From: Saccharomycopsis malanga
Lineage: Eukaryota; Ascomycota; Saccharomycetes; Ascoideales; Saccharomycopsidaceae
Length of the DNA: 64,000 nt
NCBI GenBank assembly: GCA_004014935.1
Contig: CP025324.1
Coordinates: 1,364,001 to 1,428,000, forward strand
Reading direction: 5' to 3'
The notes below the pieces were generated by a model. That model was not told the origin of the DNA. It ran no database searches and saw nothing but the letters and a program-made list of their open reading frames with translations. The translations under genes were made by a program, and so were the position numbers. Shown one piece after another: positions 9,647 to 20,082 of this stretch (position 1 is its first letter; every line of letters starts with the position of its first letter).

Positions 9647-10129
9647 TTAATGGTGGTGGTCGTCTGAAGGAACACCGCATTCTTTCAACTTGTAAACACT
9701 ACCGCATTCCCAACATCTGGAAAGCTTTTTATTAGTCAATTTCATCCACATGACTTCATGGGAATCTGCTGGAGCACCAGTGCATCCAATGTATCTGTAA
9801 TCGTCGTACGATTCTACAAGAATTGGGTCGGCAACAGTTCCTCTTCTGGAACTTTCCAAAGGCTTTTGGTCAAAGAAGTCAATGCCTTCCAATTTACCCA
9901 ACAATTCTAATCTTTCCAAACCAGTGGCTTGTTCGATATCGGTTGGAATAGTGCCTTCCTTGGCACCAAGCCCAATCAAGGAGTCCTTGTCAGTGACCTC
10001 GGCGAGAGTGGAAGCAGGCTTGGTTGGTTTGTTCTCGTTGAAGGCTACTCTGGAGGTAGCAAACAAACGGACAGAGACAGCTGGTCTAATAGCTGCTTGG
10101 CGGAGGGCAACAGATCTTAACGCGAACAT
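9647..10129 (-). CDS. COX4: Cytochrome c oxidase subunit 4 (zinc-binding subunit, mammalian COX5B homolog)
   Basis: Nuclear-encoded subunit of respiratory complex IV on the matrix side. 160 aa, the normal length. Residues 1-25 (MFALRSVALRQAAIRPAVSV) are rich in R, A and S with no acid, a typical mitochondrial targeting peptide. The C-terminal half has the conserved zinc-binding cysteines and histidine in CTGAPADSHEVMW and CWECGSVYKLKEC, plus the YDDYRYIGC entry motif. No intron is needed. It is divergent from RPS26; the shared 1.2-kb upstream region holds CCAAT/HAP and Cbf1-type sites. Identification is firm. Confidence 0.97.
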   Translation of the reverse strand: MFALRSVALRQAAIRPAVSVRLFATSRVAFNENKPTKPASTLAEVTDKDSLIGLGAKEGTIPTDIEQATGLERLELLGKLEGIDFFDQKPLESSRRGTVADPILVESYDDYRYIGCTGAPADSHEVMWMKLTNKKLSRCWECGSVYKLKECGVPSDDHHH

Positions 10130-10440
10130 TCTAGATTGTTAGTAATGGATTTTGGATTGACTGTATGAGATATTATGAGGAATTGATAATTGTCATGATG
10201 TTTGTCATGACGTTTGTCACGTAGTTATGAATAATAGCATTGAAAATTCAATATATACGTTTTATAAGTTAATCTACTAATATATAGCTAATTTGCTGAG
10301 TCTTGACAGCTCTTCTGAATCTATATAAAAAATCTGCCTTTCAACAGAGTTCCAACTCATCCCTAGGGCTTATTGATGAATATATAATACTGATAAAATC
10401 ACGTTTCACTTGCCCATAATATCCCCACATTCTATTAAAT

Positions 10441-10448
10441 ACCAATCA
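10441..10448 (-). promoter_or_regulatory. HAP2/3/4/5-type CCAAT site upstream of COX4
   Basis: ACCAATCA is the reverse complement of TGATTGGT, an exact TNATTGGT match, about 310 bp upstream of the COX4 start. Known: the HAP complex activates respiratory genes, including COX4, in yeasts. Binding here is inferred. Confidence 0.45.
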
Positions 10449-10727
10449 ACATACTCTATATCAATGACAACGGATATGAATTGATAACGACTTGATTATA
10501 GGTGATAATGGCAGGTATTACTATTTAAACATTATCAATTTTTCCAAAATCCATCTGGAAAAATCAAAACAGGTGATTATCAGCCTATAATGCCAATTTA
10601 CAGACATTTGGTTGGCCCGTTCAGAATAGCCCGACTTTTCGTGAAAAATCAACATTACCCGGTAGCAGGGTTATGGGCGCTGCATATTGCCCTAAACTGT
10701 GTGCCCTACTCAGTGTCAGATGAGGAA

Positions 10728-10759
10728 CATGTGATGTGACAGTTATGATGTATCACATG
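10728..10759. promoter_or_regulatory. Inverted pair of Cbf1-type (CDEI) sites between COX4 and RPS26
   Basis: CATGTGAT (10728-10735) and ATCACATG (10752-10759) both match RTCACRTG and face each other. A GCCCTAAA, near the Tbf1 consensus ARCCCTAA, lies at about 10689. Known: in Candida, Cbf1 and Tbf1 control ribosomal protein genes, so the pair probably serves RPS26; a role for COX4 is also possible. Confidence 0.5.
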
Positions 10760-10929
10760 ACTGGAAAAATAACTTATTGGCTGGTGTCCGTGTATTACCA
10801 CGATGGCTGAAAAATTCCAGTTTGGCTCGCAGTGGGACTGTGTGGAATATTGAAAAAAAAGCTATATTCAATTTTTGATAGTTTTTTTCTCATATTAACA
10901 AACTGTTGAATCAGATATCAAACAACTAG

Positions 10930-11296
10930 GTATGTATCAGGTGTGTTAAGAGGTGTTGTCACTATATATCAATCAGGCGTTCATGCAAACCAACTGTAGG
11001 GAAGTTTGAATATGTCCAGAATCAATGATTATACCCAAGTACATATCAAAAAGTATAAAGATTATTATTAATATGGTTCAAATCAAAGTTTTATTTAATG
11101 GGATTATTAATATCAATCTTGGAATGTTCAATAATATATTCAATTGTATAAATTATCAAATCTATTACTTATTAGCAACCAGAAATATTGAAAAATCTTC
11201 ACAAGTATAATTACAGTAAATCAATACCAAACACCATTGGTAATAGTGCATCCTCACAAATAAACAAACAAACAAACAACTAACTAACCAAAGTAG
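10930..11296 (+). other. Possible 5'-UTR intron of RPS26
   Basis: A GTATGT donor at 10930-10935 is followed at 11279-11288 by ACTAACTAAC (double branch-point match) and an AAG or TAG acceptor at 11293 or 11296, just upstream of the ATG at 11302. Yeast ribosomal protein genes often carry introns near the start. The layout fits the short branch-to-acceptor distances of the other introns here, but the intron would be longer and nothing in the coding frame tests it. Confidence 0.35.
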
Positions 11297-11301
11297 TCAA
11301 A

Positions 11302-11661
11302 ATGCCAAAAAAGAGAGCTTCCAACGGTAGAAACAAGAAGGGTAGAGGTCACGTCAAGCCAGTCAGATGTATCAACTGTGCTAGATGTGTTCCAAAGGAC
11401 AAGGCCATCAAGAGAGTCACCATCAGAAATATTGTTGAGGCTGCTGCTGTCAGAGATTTGTCTGAAGCTTCTGTCTACGCTGAATACGCTTTGCCAAAAT
11501 TGTACAACAAATTGCACTACTGTGTCTCTTGTGCCATTCACGCTAGAATTGTGAGAGTCAGATCTAGAACCGACAGAAGAATCAGAACTCCACCATCCCG
11601 TCAAAGATTCAACCGTGAAAAGAAGGTCAACCCAGCTGATGCCGCTAAAAAAGCTTTATAA
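11302..11661 (+). CDS. RPS26: 40S ribosomal protein eS26
   Basis: Component of the small ribosomal subunit near the mRNA exit channel. 119 aa, normal length. Starts [20 protein letters not shown] and has the zinc-ribbon cysteines in [16 protein letters not shown] and [16 protein letters not shown]. Codon use is strongly biased (AGA for Arg, TTG for Leu, GTC, ACC), as expected for a very highly expressed yeast gene and unlike its neighbours. The leader is A-rich with several AAAC units, typical of an efficient yeast 5' UTR. Identification is firm. Confidence 0.98.
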   Translation: MPKKRASNGRNKKGRGHVKPVRCINCARCVPKDKAIKRVTIRNIVEAAAVRDLSEASVYAEYALPKLYNKLHYCVSCAIHARIVRVRSRTDRRIRTPPSRQRFNREKKVNPADAAKKAL

Positions 11662-11940
11662 GTTAGTTTATGATGCGCTCGTTTATTAATTTATACACAT
11701 TTTCTATCCACGGTGTTTTGCACAGTAGATAACTGATCTTAATGAGATGTTTATGTATTATTTATTTTTGCTGGTTGTAGTATGGCTAGTAGTGATAACC
11801 TGTCGATTGTCAAGACGTGTTTTTCAGGCCAAATATTTTTGAAGTTGCACTAGTAATTTGAAATGGTATTTAATATGGATACATGACATGACATATTACT
11901 CATGTGCTTTAACCTTCAATCAATAGTTAGTTTTTTCTGC

Positions 11941-12268
11941 TGGGCCGGATGGCTCAGAGGTTAGTGCTCTATAGAATAGAAAAGGAGCTGGCAGTGTACT
12001 TTGAAGGATAGTAATCTCAAAAAAGAGAAATAGACCTTACAGGGTTTTGTAACATATAGTACTCAAAAAAAGAGAAAACTTAGCAGGCAAGGTGAGAACC
12101 CACTGTAAAATCATAGTTTCTTCACACATGATTTTTAGACTAGGCATATTTCCATGCTGATTACCATCTTTGCCTACTTGATCACCAACGGTTGCCAACG
12201 GTTGCCAACGGTTTACCAGTAATGCTAATATCTTACATTTCATGCCCAGTACATATCAGTTTCGTAAA
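11941..12268. mobile_element. SINE family-1 head (+) with an inverted tail fragment
   Basis: 11941-12040 carries the plus-strand head TGGGCCGGATGGCTCAGAGG and an AGAAAAGGAGCTGGCAG-like stretch. 12226-12268 carries a tail in the opposite orientation (ATCTTACATTTCATGCCCAG, then TACATATCAGTTTCGTA). Between them is a short triple of GGTTGCCAAC (12190-12212). This looks like two copies broken or inverted relative to each other. Confidence 0.65.
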
Positions 12269-13410
12269 AAACTGTATTTTTCATTTATTTTTTAAAAATA
12301 CTGGATACAATCTACTTTTTACTTGAAAGATGATCAATTTTCAGTATTTCTTTATAGTGCTGTAAACTGATATTTGTCATTATTTTTTAATCTAATAAAA
12401 TACAGTTGATAATTTTCTTGATATATATTATGGCCAAAAGAGAAAAAAAAAACAACATTGAAATATCCAACTCCCTCCAACTTGTTTTCACCTACAACCC
12501 CTCGTAAGATCTACTTACAACTTGATATAATCACCAGTTATCTTAGCTACATGATGTATAACAGTTTCAACGCACTTCTATTTTTCAACCTACCCAACAA
12601 GAACAATCATTTTCTCTGTCTATACAGCCCTTATATCAACCCATAAAAATACGATTACACCCCACATCCTTCCTCGCAAGTTGGCATACGTCATAGGATC
12701 CAAGCCGATGAACTCTATCGAACGCTCAACCCATGATCCCTTCCATACAAACTTGTAGTTCACATGAGAAGAGTATCAGTTCTCCTTACGACCTATTCTG
12801 CTAAATTCCAATTGTTCCATCGGAAAAACAAACTTGTACAGTATTCCCATACCTTTGGGTCATGCTAAACGGCTGATAAGTATCATCATTACCAATTGAT
12901 AGTCAATTGTGTTAAAAAACACCAATTAAATATATTCAAACATTATAGACATATCGCAACAGTCTGTTTCTAATAGAAACCCACAAAATAATGAATTTCA
13001 AAATAAAGACCCCTGGACTCATTATTATATATTGGAATAGACAAAATCTCTATTCTTATGCACCACCACGCACATCCCGGCAATAGTATGCACCTCCCAC
13101 GTGACCACCAGAAGCACCATTCATTTTTTTCTACAGCAAAGCAAAAAAAAGCCCAATAAGCTTTTCCCTTTAGGAATCAGCGTCTAACAGAATTGGACAA
13201 ATAAATTGAGGATTTATAGGATAGGCAGTGGAGCGCTCAGACTGGCAGAGATTTAGAAGGCTAGTTAGATAGGCGAGATCATATTGCGATAGAGAAAATA
13301 ACGAAAATTGAAGAATTTGGCTGCTATTAGTGAATAATAGGGTGAATTGAGCGGACCAATTGCTAGTATACACAGCAGAGAGAGCCATTGGAACAGATAT
13401 ATAGGCGGGA
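12269..13410. other. Intergenic upstream of CDC55
   Basis: AT-rich, no gene recognised. CACGTGAC at 13098-13105 is a perfect E-box/Cbf1-type site about 310 bp upstream of the CDC55 start and the most likely regulatory element. A short open frame at 12458-12646 has no family features. Confidence 0.5.
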
Positions 13411-14883
13411 ATGTCGAGTGATATAGCGGACAGCACGGATTTGAACCAAACGTGGAAGTTTTCACAGTGTTTTGGGGACAAGGGAGACATAGAGAACATC
13501 ACGGAGGCGGACATTATATCCACGGTGGAGTTTGATCAGACTGGCGATTATTTGGCCACGGGAGACAGAGGAGGGCGAGTTGTGTTGTTTGAGCGCAACA
13601 AGTCCAAGAAGAACTGCGAGTATCGATTCCACACCGAGTTTCAATCGCATGATGCAGAGTTTGACTATCTCAAGTCGTTGGAGATTGAAGAAAAGATTAA
13701 TAAGATCAAATGGTGCAAGAGATCGAATTCCGCGCATTTTCTCTTGTCCACCAACGACAAGACTATAAAATTATGGAAGATTTACGAGAAGACTATCAAG
13801 ATTGTGAGTGAGAACAATCTTACTGACCATTTTCTCAGCCATGGCAATGGCAACTACAATTCGCTCAACAGCTACAACTTGAGCTTACTAAACAACAATC
13901 TCTTGTCAGGATTGGCGAATTCTAGCGCGCTCCAGAACAGCTTTTCGCTCAGCAACTTGCATTTACCTAGAATGACCCTACACGACACCATTATTGCTGC
14001 TGCACCTCGCCGGATCTTTGCCAACGCCCACACGTACCACATCAACTCGATCTCCATCAACAGCGACGGCGAGACCTTCATATCTGCGGACGATCTCAGA
14101 GTCAACTTGTGGAACTTGGGCATTGCAGACCAGTGCTTCAATATAGTGGACATCAAGCCTGCCAACATGGAGGAGTTGACCCAGGTGATCACCAGCGCCG
14201 CCTTCCACCCGCAAAGCTGCAACTTGTTTGCGTATTCGTCGTCCAAGGGCGAAATCAAGCTAGCTGACATGCGGGAAAACGCTCTATGTGACTCCCACGC
14301 AAAGGTTTTTGAAGAATACATGGACAGCACTGCCCACAACTTTTTCACTGAAATAACAACGTCCATCTCCGACGTCAAATTCAGCAACGACGGTCGCTAT
14401 CTTGTAAGCAGAGACTACATGACAGTCAAGATCTGGGACGTCAAAATGGAGAACAAACCTGTGAAAACCATAAATGTCCACGAACAATTAAGAGACCGTT
14501 TGTGCGACGCCTACGAAAACGACGCCATCTTCGACAAGTTCGAAGTCGTCTTCTCCGGGGACGGAAAATCCATGATGTCCGGCTCCTACAATAACAACTT
14601 CATGATCTACCCAGACGCCGTCAATAGCGACGAAGCAACAGAATCAGAAATCGTCTTGCAGGCCGACAAAAGCGCTTTCAAGGCTAAAAAGGTGGGCGTG
14701 CCTACCTTGAGAAATAAAAAAAATGGCTTGAATAATACCAGTACTACTAATACCATGAGAAGAGATTTGGACTTTGAAAACGTCGACTTTAAAAAGAGTA
14801 TTCTTCATTTGTCCTGGCATCCAAGAGAAAACTCCGTTGCAATAGCAGCTACAAACAATTTGTACATCTTTTCCACCTCCTAG
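13411..14883 (+). CDS. CDC55: PP2A B-type regulatory subunit (B55/Cdc55)
   Basis: WD40-repeat regulatory subunit that targets protein phosphatase 2A in mitotic control, including Cdc14 release and the spindle and morphogenesis checkpoints. 490 aa, a little shorter than S. cerevisiae Cdc55. Family blocks in order: [30 protein letters not shown] then [30 protein letters not shown] then [24 protein letters not shown], a [19 protein letters not shown] block, [19 protein letters not shown] then [30 protein letters not shown] and a C-terminal [20 protein letters not shown]. An N-rich insert near residues 140-180 ([20 protein letters not shown]) is typical of yeast orthologs. Start chosen at [15 protein letters not shown], which sits at the conserved N-terminus. 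Confidence 0.97.
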   Translation: MSSDIADSTDLNQTWKFSQCFGDKGDIENITEADIISTVEFDQTGDYLATGDRGGRVVLFERNKSKKNCEYRFHTEFQSHDAEFDYLKSLEIEEKINKIKWCKRSNSAHFLLSTNDKTIKLWKIYEKTIKIVSENNLTDHFLSHGNGNYNSLNSYNLSLLNNNLLSGLANSSALQNSFSLSNLHLPRMTLHDTIIAAAPRRIFANAHTYHINSISINSDGETFISADDLRVNLWNLGIADQCFNIVDIKPANMEELTQVITSAAFHPQSCNLFAYSSSKGEIKLADMRENALCDSHAKVFEEYMDSTAHNFFTEITTSISDVKFSNDGRYLVSRDYMTVKIWDVKMENKPVKTINVHEQLRDRLCDAYENDAIFDKFEVVFSGDGKSMMSGSYNNNFMIYPDAVNSDEATESEIVLQADKSAFKAKKVGVPTLRNKKNGLNNTSTTNTMRRDLDFENVDFKKSILHLSWHPRENSVAIAATNNLYIFSTS

Positions 14884-15165
14884 ATAATGTATCATTCTTT
14901 CACTTATTCCCCTTATGCTTACTGTTATGACTGTTAGTACTTTTTTTCTTTTTCTTTTTTTCTTCCTTTTCTCTCATCATCTCTTGCTCTTTTTGTTACT
15001 CTTGCCCGTCTTTTAGCCTAATAAAGCGACCATTATATAATGATCAGTATCGTAGTGCTTGTTGGCTGTGCTTTTCACTTTGATCTTTCAGTACTCATTT
15101 CACATATAGTCGAAATCATGATAGAACTACTCTATAAATGTTTTATATACCAGTATCGAGGCCTC
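14884..15165. other. 3' region of CDC55
   Basis: Begins with a long T/C-rich stretch (about 14938-15015) as often seen in yeast 3' regions. No gene is visible. Confidence 0.5.
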
Positions 15166-15240
15166 TGGGCCATTTGGCTCAGTGGTCAGTGCTCTCTGAT
15201 ATGTACTGGCTTGAAATATATAATGTTATTATTATTATTA
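15166..15240 (+). mobile_element. SINE family-1 copy with internal deletion (head joined to tail)
   Basis: TGGGCCATTTGGCTCAGTGG and TCAGTGCTCTCTGA run straight into TATGTACTGGCTTGAAATAT and a short TTA run. The roughly 300-bp body found in other copies is absent. The second-family element at 15390 follows about 150 bp downstream in the same orientation. Confidence 0.8.
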
Positions 15241-15389
15241 TACTCTTCTCATCGACAAACTAATAAAAGGTGCAATATCTCTCATAGATCACCCAATAAT
15301 CCTTTCATCTCTGCTTATATACATTTGGCAAAAAATGGGAGTTCTAAAAATATACTCTTGAAAAGTAAAGATACAAAAGTATGTCGATA

Positions 15390-16100
15390 TACCTTACAAT
15401 TGCCCAGTGGTCAAGTTGGTTGGCGCATGCGCCACACAAAATAGTGCAGAATAGTGCAGAAAAACAAGTGTGGCGTTCCTCACTTGAGGTTTTGGTACTC
15501 AATTCGCGCTGTTGATGTTTTGGAGTAATTATTAAATGTTTTATTGAGTCAACTCTATGCTATCCAGGTTAATTTGATTTGAAAAACAAACACCAGAGTT
15601 TCAAAAATTTCTGCTTTATTATAGTACTTTTTATAATAAACAATCTCAAGTTTTCGAATAAATATTTGATATAACGGAAAATTTCCAATTTTGACAAAAA
15701 GTTGATTTTGTTAAACCATATTCTAGAGTCTTTACAGCAAACCAAACCATACAAAAATTGTATTTCTATATTCTCCAAATCCTAGAGCATTATTCTGTGT
15801 AATTTGGTTTAATACTTAGTTTTTAAAATTTTTTTATTAGTGAGAAAGTATCAGTTTGTCGAAAATAACACATTATGCGTTAAAAATTGTGTTTTTCACC
15901 TCTCAGAGAAACTTGTATTTGGTATTATTCATAAGATATTGTCAAAATAGCATATTTCAACTTCCATTACACATTTAATAATTTATGAACTAGGTAAATC
16001 GTAATGTGCTTATTAATAAGCTTTATACTTAGGTTCAGGGGATGTCGCTTTGAAAAAACTTTTATTCCCAATAACTTAAAGTTACAATTGTTTTAATGAT
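15390..16100 (+). mobile_element. Second repeat family (~1 kb, tRNA-like head), copy A
   Basis: Head: AAGTTGGTTGGCGCATGCGC, CACAC, two AATAGTGCAG units, then GTGTGGCG. The CGCCACAC/GTGTGGCG pair can form an 8-bp stem. A GTACTCAATTCGCGC segment sits where a tRNA B box would be. The body (about 15550-16090) aligns with copies at 18.7, 22.1-22.9, 25.2 and 57.4-58.4 kb, for example TTCTAGAGTCTTTACAGCAA and GTAATGTGCTTATTAATAAG. No open frame of note. Part of the middle is missing relative to copy B. Confidence 0.8.
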
Positions 16101-16102
16101 AT

Positions 16103-16274
16103 TATAATTATGATATATTTCAAGCCCAACCGCCAGTGCTTTCATAGAAGAGAAAAAAGACCTAACAGGAACACGGATGAGAATATTATGATGGGCATTA
16201 TTGGGTTTTACCAAGTCCCCTTACACATGGCGCGTATATACGAAATTGATATGTACTGGGCTTGAAATATATGA

Positions 16275-16313
<39 letters not shown>
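16103..16313 (+). mobile_element. SINE family-1 copy with (TTA)n tail
   Basis: After a short inverted tail (TATATTTCAAGCCCAA, 16112-16127) comes a plus-strand copy: GAAGAGAAAAAAGACCTAAC, AGGAACACGG, TTTTACCAAGTCCCC, GGCGCGTATATACGAAATTG, ATATGTACTGGGCTTG and about 13 TTA units. The head is partly lost. Confidence 0.8.
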
Positions 16314-16314
<1 letters not shown>

Positions 16315-16315
16315 C

Positions 16316-16470
16316 CAATATCGCTACAGACAGGGGCATACTCTTGCAAAAGAGAAACTTGTGATGAATGGCAGATGCATCGACTTTTCCTCTCAATTTT
16401 TTACCAAGTCATAGCGTGTATATACAGAACTACTGGGCTCGAAATATATGATATTATTATTATTTTAATA
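16316..16470 (+). mobile_element. SINE family-1 copy, diverged
   Basis: Lies in tandem behind the previous copy. Readable parts are GCAAAAGAGAAACTTG, TTTTTTACCAAGTCATAGCG, TGTATATACAGAACTACTGG and GCTCGAAATATATGATATTA with a short TTA tail. Confidence 0.7.
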
Positions 16471-17190
16471 TTGCTCTCCATTTAGCTATTGCCAGCTAAT
16501 AAATTCTTTTAATTGCAGATATTTCCATTCAATGCCAAATGTTGCACCTACAAGATATGCTGTGGAGCTAGTACAATCAGTTATAAAAAAGGCTTACAAT
16601 GAAAAACTATAGAAAAATTTTTTCAGAAAAGTCTATCAGTAGAAAGAGAATTGTAAACCATAAAAACAAGACACATAATCTATAAAATGAATGCGCAACA
16701 AAGTTTTCATATTTCTGGAAAAATATAATTTTAAGCAAAATAGGCAAAATAAACATTCTTTCCTTGCTAATATTTCACTGAGATTCTCCAGCATAACTCG
16801 ACGAAAAACACTACAATGCAATTTTCCATGTTTTAGAAAATTCTAATAAATCATTTTCAGAAACGTGTTGTAATTATGATATCATTAAGGCTCCATTCTC
16901 TTTTATTTATCGTTGTCTTTGATTCTCATTAGTCAAAAGTTTCGCCACATTCTATTAGTGATTTATTAATAATAAATCATATGTCACTGTTTCCCTATTT
17001 GGTATAGGACTATCGTCAAGTAGCATGAGCAAATATCATGATAGATAATATGGTACTATGAATTTGAACTGTATGAGACTTTTTTATTTATAAAGAATGG
17101 TAGATAAAAACGATTAGTTTTTGAAAATAATGAAATGATCACTTCAAAAGATAACACTTTACTATCCTTCAACAAAATATACAAAAACCC
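16471..17190. other. Intergenic, no gene seen
   Basis: AT-rich sequence between SINE copies. No convincing frame or RNA gene. Confidence 0.5.
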
Positions 17191-17390
17191 CTGGGCCGTA
17201 GGCCAGTGTTCTCGGAGAAGAGAAATAGACCTGGCAGAATAATTTAGCAGATATCACTCAAAAAGACGTAACAGAAACATGGGTGAATCAATTATCATCA
17301 AAAATACATGACTGGGTGTTACCAAGTCCCCTTAGACATAGCGCGTATATACGAAACTGGGCTTGAAATATATGATATTATTATAAAATA
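17191..17390 (+). mobile_element. SINE family-1 copy, near full length
   Basis: Head CTGGGCCGTAGGCCAGTG, GGAGAAGAGAAATAGACCTG, body with ACAGAAACATGGGTGAAT at the B-box position, ACCAAGTCCCCTTAGACATA, GCGCGTATATACGAAACTG, GGGCTTGAAATATATGATAT and TTATTATAA. An 18-19 bp poly-A run follows shortly after. Confidence 0.8.
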
Positions 17391-17454
17391 GGCAAAATTT
17401 TCAAAAAAAAAAAAAAAAAAATCAGCACAACCCATCTATTAAACCCTACTGAAT

Positions 17455-17545
17455 TTTAACATATTGTGACAATCGCTAGTTGGAATTTCAACACATTGCT
17501 ACAATTACCAGTTGAAGTTTTAACATTTTGCTACAATTACAAATT
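17455..17545. repeat. Three imperfect tandem units of about 36 bp
   Basis: The theme ACATTNTGNNACAATNNCNA then GTTGGAATTTCA-like sequence recurs three times (ACATATTGTGACAATCGC, ACACATTGCTACAATTAC, ACATTTTGCTACAATTAC). Noncoding, near the 3' side of COX13. Confidence 0.65.
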
Positions 17546-17694
17546 AGAAAACCCACTACGAACAAAACTAAATAAACCGCATTCTATTGCAGACTATGAC
17601 ATTAAACCGATAACAATGATGATGATATATTACTGAAGGACAGTATTTGACGTAACAAAACAAAATAGAAAAAGAGCAAAAGAGTTTAATCCAT

Positions 17695-18114
17695 TTAGTC
17701 AGACTTTACGTGACGGTTGACAGCTGGGTTCCAGAAAAGAGTCTTGTCACCATCACCCCAGAAAAAGTTTTTAGTTCTGATATTTTGGAACTCGTATTCC
17801 TTTGGCCATTCTTCGTCTGGTATCTTGGCTTTCTCAGCTCTGTGGTGAGCATGTTCGGCTTCAACAAAGTAAGTGTTGATGGCGGTTAAACCAATGGCTG
17901 GTAAAGCAACGAAAAAAGTGATCTTTTTCCACAAACCACTGGTACCAGCAGCATGATGCTCAACGGTCTTCAAATGCTCGCTGAACGCTTTACCAGCTTT
18001 GAGATTTGGGCTGAAAGCTGGCTCATTGGCATATGGCGGTAAATGGTGGTTAGAGCGAATAAAGTTTCTGGTGGCAGATTGAGTAGCCTTCTTGGAAATA
18101 ACTCTTGAAAACAT
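17695..18114 (-). CDS. COX13: Cytochrome c oxidase subunit VIa
   Basis: Small inner-membrane subunit of complex IV. 139 aa. N-terminal targeting sequence MFSRVISKKATQSATRNFIR; single membrane segment ITFFVALPAIGLTAINTYF at about residues 65-85 preceded by GLWKK; C-terminal intermembrane-space part with EWPKEYEFQNIRTKNFFWGD and DKTLFWNPAVNRHV, the hallmark block of the family (fungal: FPWGDGDKTLFWN). No intron needed. Upstream is a TGATTGGT HAP site with an adjacent Cbf1-type site, which fits a respiratory gene. Confidence 0.97.
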   Translation of the reverse strand: MFSRVISKKATQSATRNFIRSNHHLPPYANEPAFSPNLKAGKAFSEHLKTVEHHAAGTSGLWKKITFFVALPAIGLTAINTYFVEAEHAHHRAEKAKIPDEEWPKEYEFQNIRTKNFFWGDGDKTLFWNPAVNRHVKSD

Positions 18115-18273
18115 CTTGAAATTGATGTCAATGATTGAATAAAATAGAAAAAATCAGATAGTTCACAATTATATCTTTACCTTTTATTATTTAATATTAA
18201 GTTGTTATTTTTTTTCTCATACGATATCTTAACAGCCTCTTGTCGCTTTTCGTTCTTTGTTTCCACTCAACGT

Positions 18274-18299
18274 TGATTGGTCGTTGAAAAAGTCACATG
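18274..18299. promoter_or_regulatory. HAP (CCAAT) and Cbf1-type sites upstream of COX13
   Basis: TGATTGGT (18274-18281) matches TNATTGGT and GTCACATG (18292-18299) matches RTCACRTG, about 160-185 bp upstream of the start. Known: HAP2/3/4/5 activates nuclear oxidase genes. The close pairing with a Cbf1 site suggests joint use, which is inference. Confidence 0.55.
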
Positions 18300-18556
18300 T
18301 TGTGTTTATGCATGAGTATGTGTGTGTCAGATGGTGGCGCATAAACATGCATCATTATAATGAATTGTTTGATATTTGTTGTATTTGCAGCTGTATAGAA
18401 TGTTTTTAGGATATTTTAGATTAACTGTGGTGTTTTCGTGGTTGAGTTCGGGTGTTTGACCCTGACTATGAATGCATTTAAACAGACAAGTTTAACATCA
18501 TAACACACCACCTAGATCAAAGTCTAGTGTTTAATTTCCAATCTATCAAATTATGA

Positions 18557-18652
18557 TGACCCGGTCGTGAGTGGCTTTTACAAGCCCCTTTACGGAAAAA
18601 ACTTATATACGAAACTAATATTAACTGGGCTCGAAATGTAAGATATTATTGC
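18557..18652 (+). mobile_element. SINE family-1 3' part directly joined to second-family copy B
   Basis: TTTTACAAGCCCCTTTACGG, AACTTATATACGAAACTAAT, ATTAACTGGGCTCGAAATGT and AAGATATTATT. It runs without a gap into GCAATGCCTTACTATTGCCA, the start of the next element. The same junction occurs on the minus strand near 58.43 kb. Confidence 0.75.
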
Positions 18653-19735
18653 AATGCCTTACTATTGCCAGATGGCCAAGTTAGTTAGGCCATGCGCCAC
18701 ACAAAATAGTGCAGAATAGTGCGGAAAAACAAGTGTGGCGTTCCTCACTTTAGGTTTTGGTCCTCGATTCGTGCTCTTGAAGTTTTGGAGTAATCAATAA
18801 ACGTTTTATTGGATTTAATTGACGCTATCCAGATTATTTTAATTTGAAAAAGCATAAAACTTTATTTTAAAATGTTTTACTACATTACAGTACTATTTAT
18901 ATTGAGAGATATTGGATTTTTCCCAAAAATAATTGATATAACGAAAAAAATGTCATTTTAGACAAAAAGTTGATTCTTTTTTATGATATTCTAGAGTCTT
19001 TACAGCAAACCAAACCATACAAAAATTATATTTCGACAATCGTCATACCCTACAGGTTTATACAATGTACTTCGTTGCAAGATTTGACTTGTTAAATAGT
19101 GAGAAATTATCATTTTGTTTAAAATAGCAACTAATTTGTTTAAAATTATGTTTTTCACCCCTCAGAGATCCTTTTTTTACTTTTTAAGGTTATTCCATAA
19201 TCTTTGACTGCTTTCAGTTTTATTTTTGTTTTATCCAGAGTTTAAATGATTTTTTATTTCGAAGAAACGCGTTTCTCAAGAGCTAAAAAAGGTATGGCTA
19301 TTATAGGCTGTCAGAGAAACATATAATTAATAATAACCATTTTTTATTGTCAAGCTAGCATATTTAAACGTCCGCTATACATTGAATATTTTATGGGGCT
19401 CAGTAAAGCGTAATGTGCTCATTAATATATTTTATATTTCTGTTCAGGAGAGTCCGTTCTGAAAAAGACTTTTATTCCTATTCAACTTACAGTTGCAAAA
19501 GGATTAATGTTACTGTGACTTTAGTTTTCAGTTTTTCACTATTCTTGTTTATGATTTGTTTTAATACATTCTTCTAGAAGTTGTATAATGACTGTAAATT
19601 GGTGATAAACTTGCTGTTCTTTTTGCTAAAAAAGTATATGAGGAGTTTTAGTTTTTAAAGCAACTATATACCAGCTGTATTAAAAGAGTTTCATTGTTAT
19701 AATCGTAAATTAAGATTGAGGCAAAAAATTACTAC
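18653..19735 (+). mobile_element. Second repeat family, copy B (longest plus-strand copy)
   Basis: Begins CCTTACTATTGCCAGATGGC, then the head GCCATGCGCCACACAAAATA with AGTGCAGAATAGTGC units and GTGTGGCGTTCCTCACTT. Body as in the other copies. The 3' end reads ATGACTGTAAATTGGTGATA, then AAGAGTTTCATTGTTATAAT and AAGATTGAGG, shared with copies C and E. No protein-coding frame; length about 1.08 kb. Confidence 0.82.
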
Positions 19736-20082
19736 TTCTTATCTTGATAAGTCAAAGTGAATGACTAAAGCAATCCAAAACTATTATAACCAACATAATC
19801 ACAGCACAGGAAACAAAGAGCTAACAAACTTCATTTAAATACAATTAAACATTCGTGTTTTACAACCTTACAGCCAATCATCACATAAAATTACTGTATA
19901 AAGTCTAGAAGGCAAAACATAATGTACCATAGTTGACAGATTCAACAAAACAAACAATAGAAAGATTTAGACAAGAAAAAAAATAATCAAACAATGGAAA
20001 GATTTGAAACAAAAAGAATAACTAAAATAACAGAAAAGACAAATTGAAAAATAGAAATAAAGAAAAAAAAAAAAAGAGACCA
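19736..20082. other. Intergenic 3' of the gene at 20083
   Basis: Plus strand is A-rich (runs of AAAC and GAAAA), probably the 3' UTR and terminator of the minus-strand gene. Nothing else seen. Confidence 0.45.

Noticed and set aside
13462-14895. Several minus-strand frames opposite CDC55
   Set aside because: Shadows of the strong plus-strand WD40 gene; the same reasoning removes antisense frames in RAD50, VPS10, RPA49 and ILV6.
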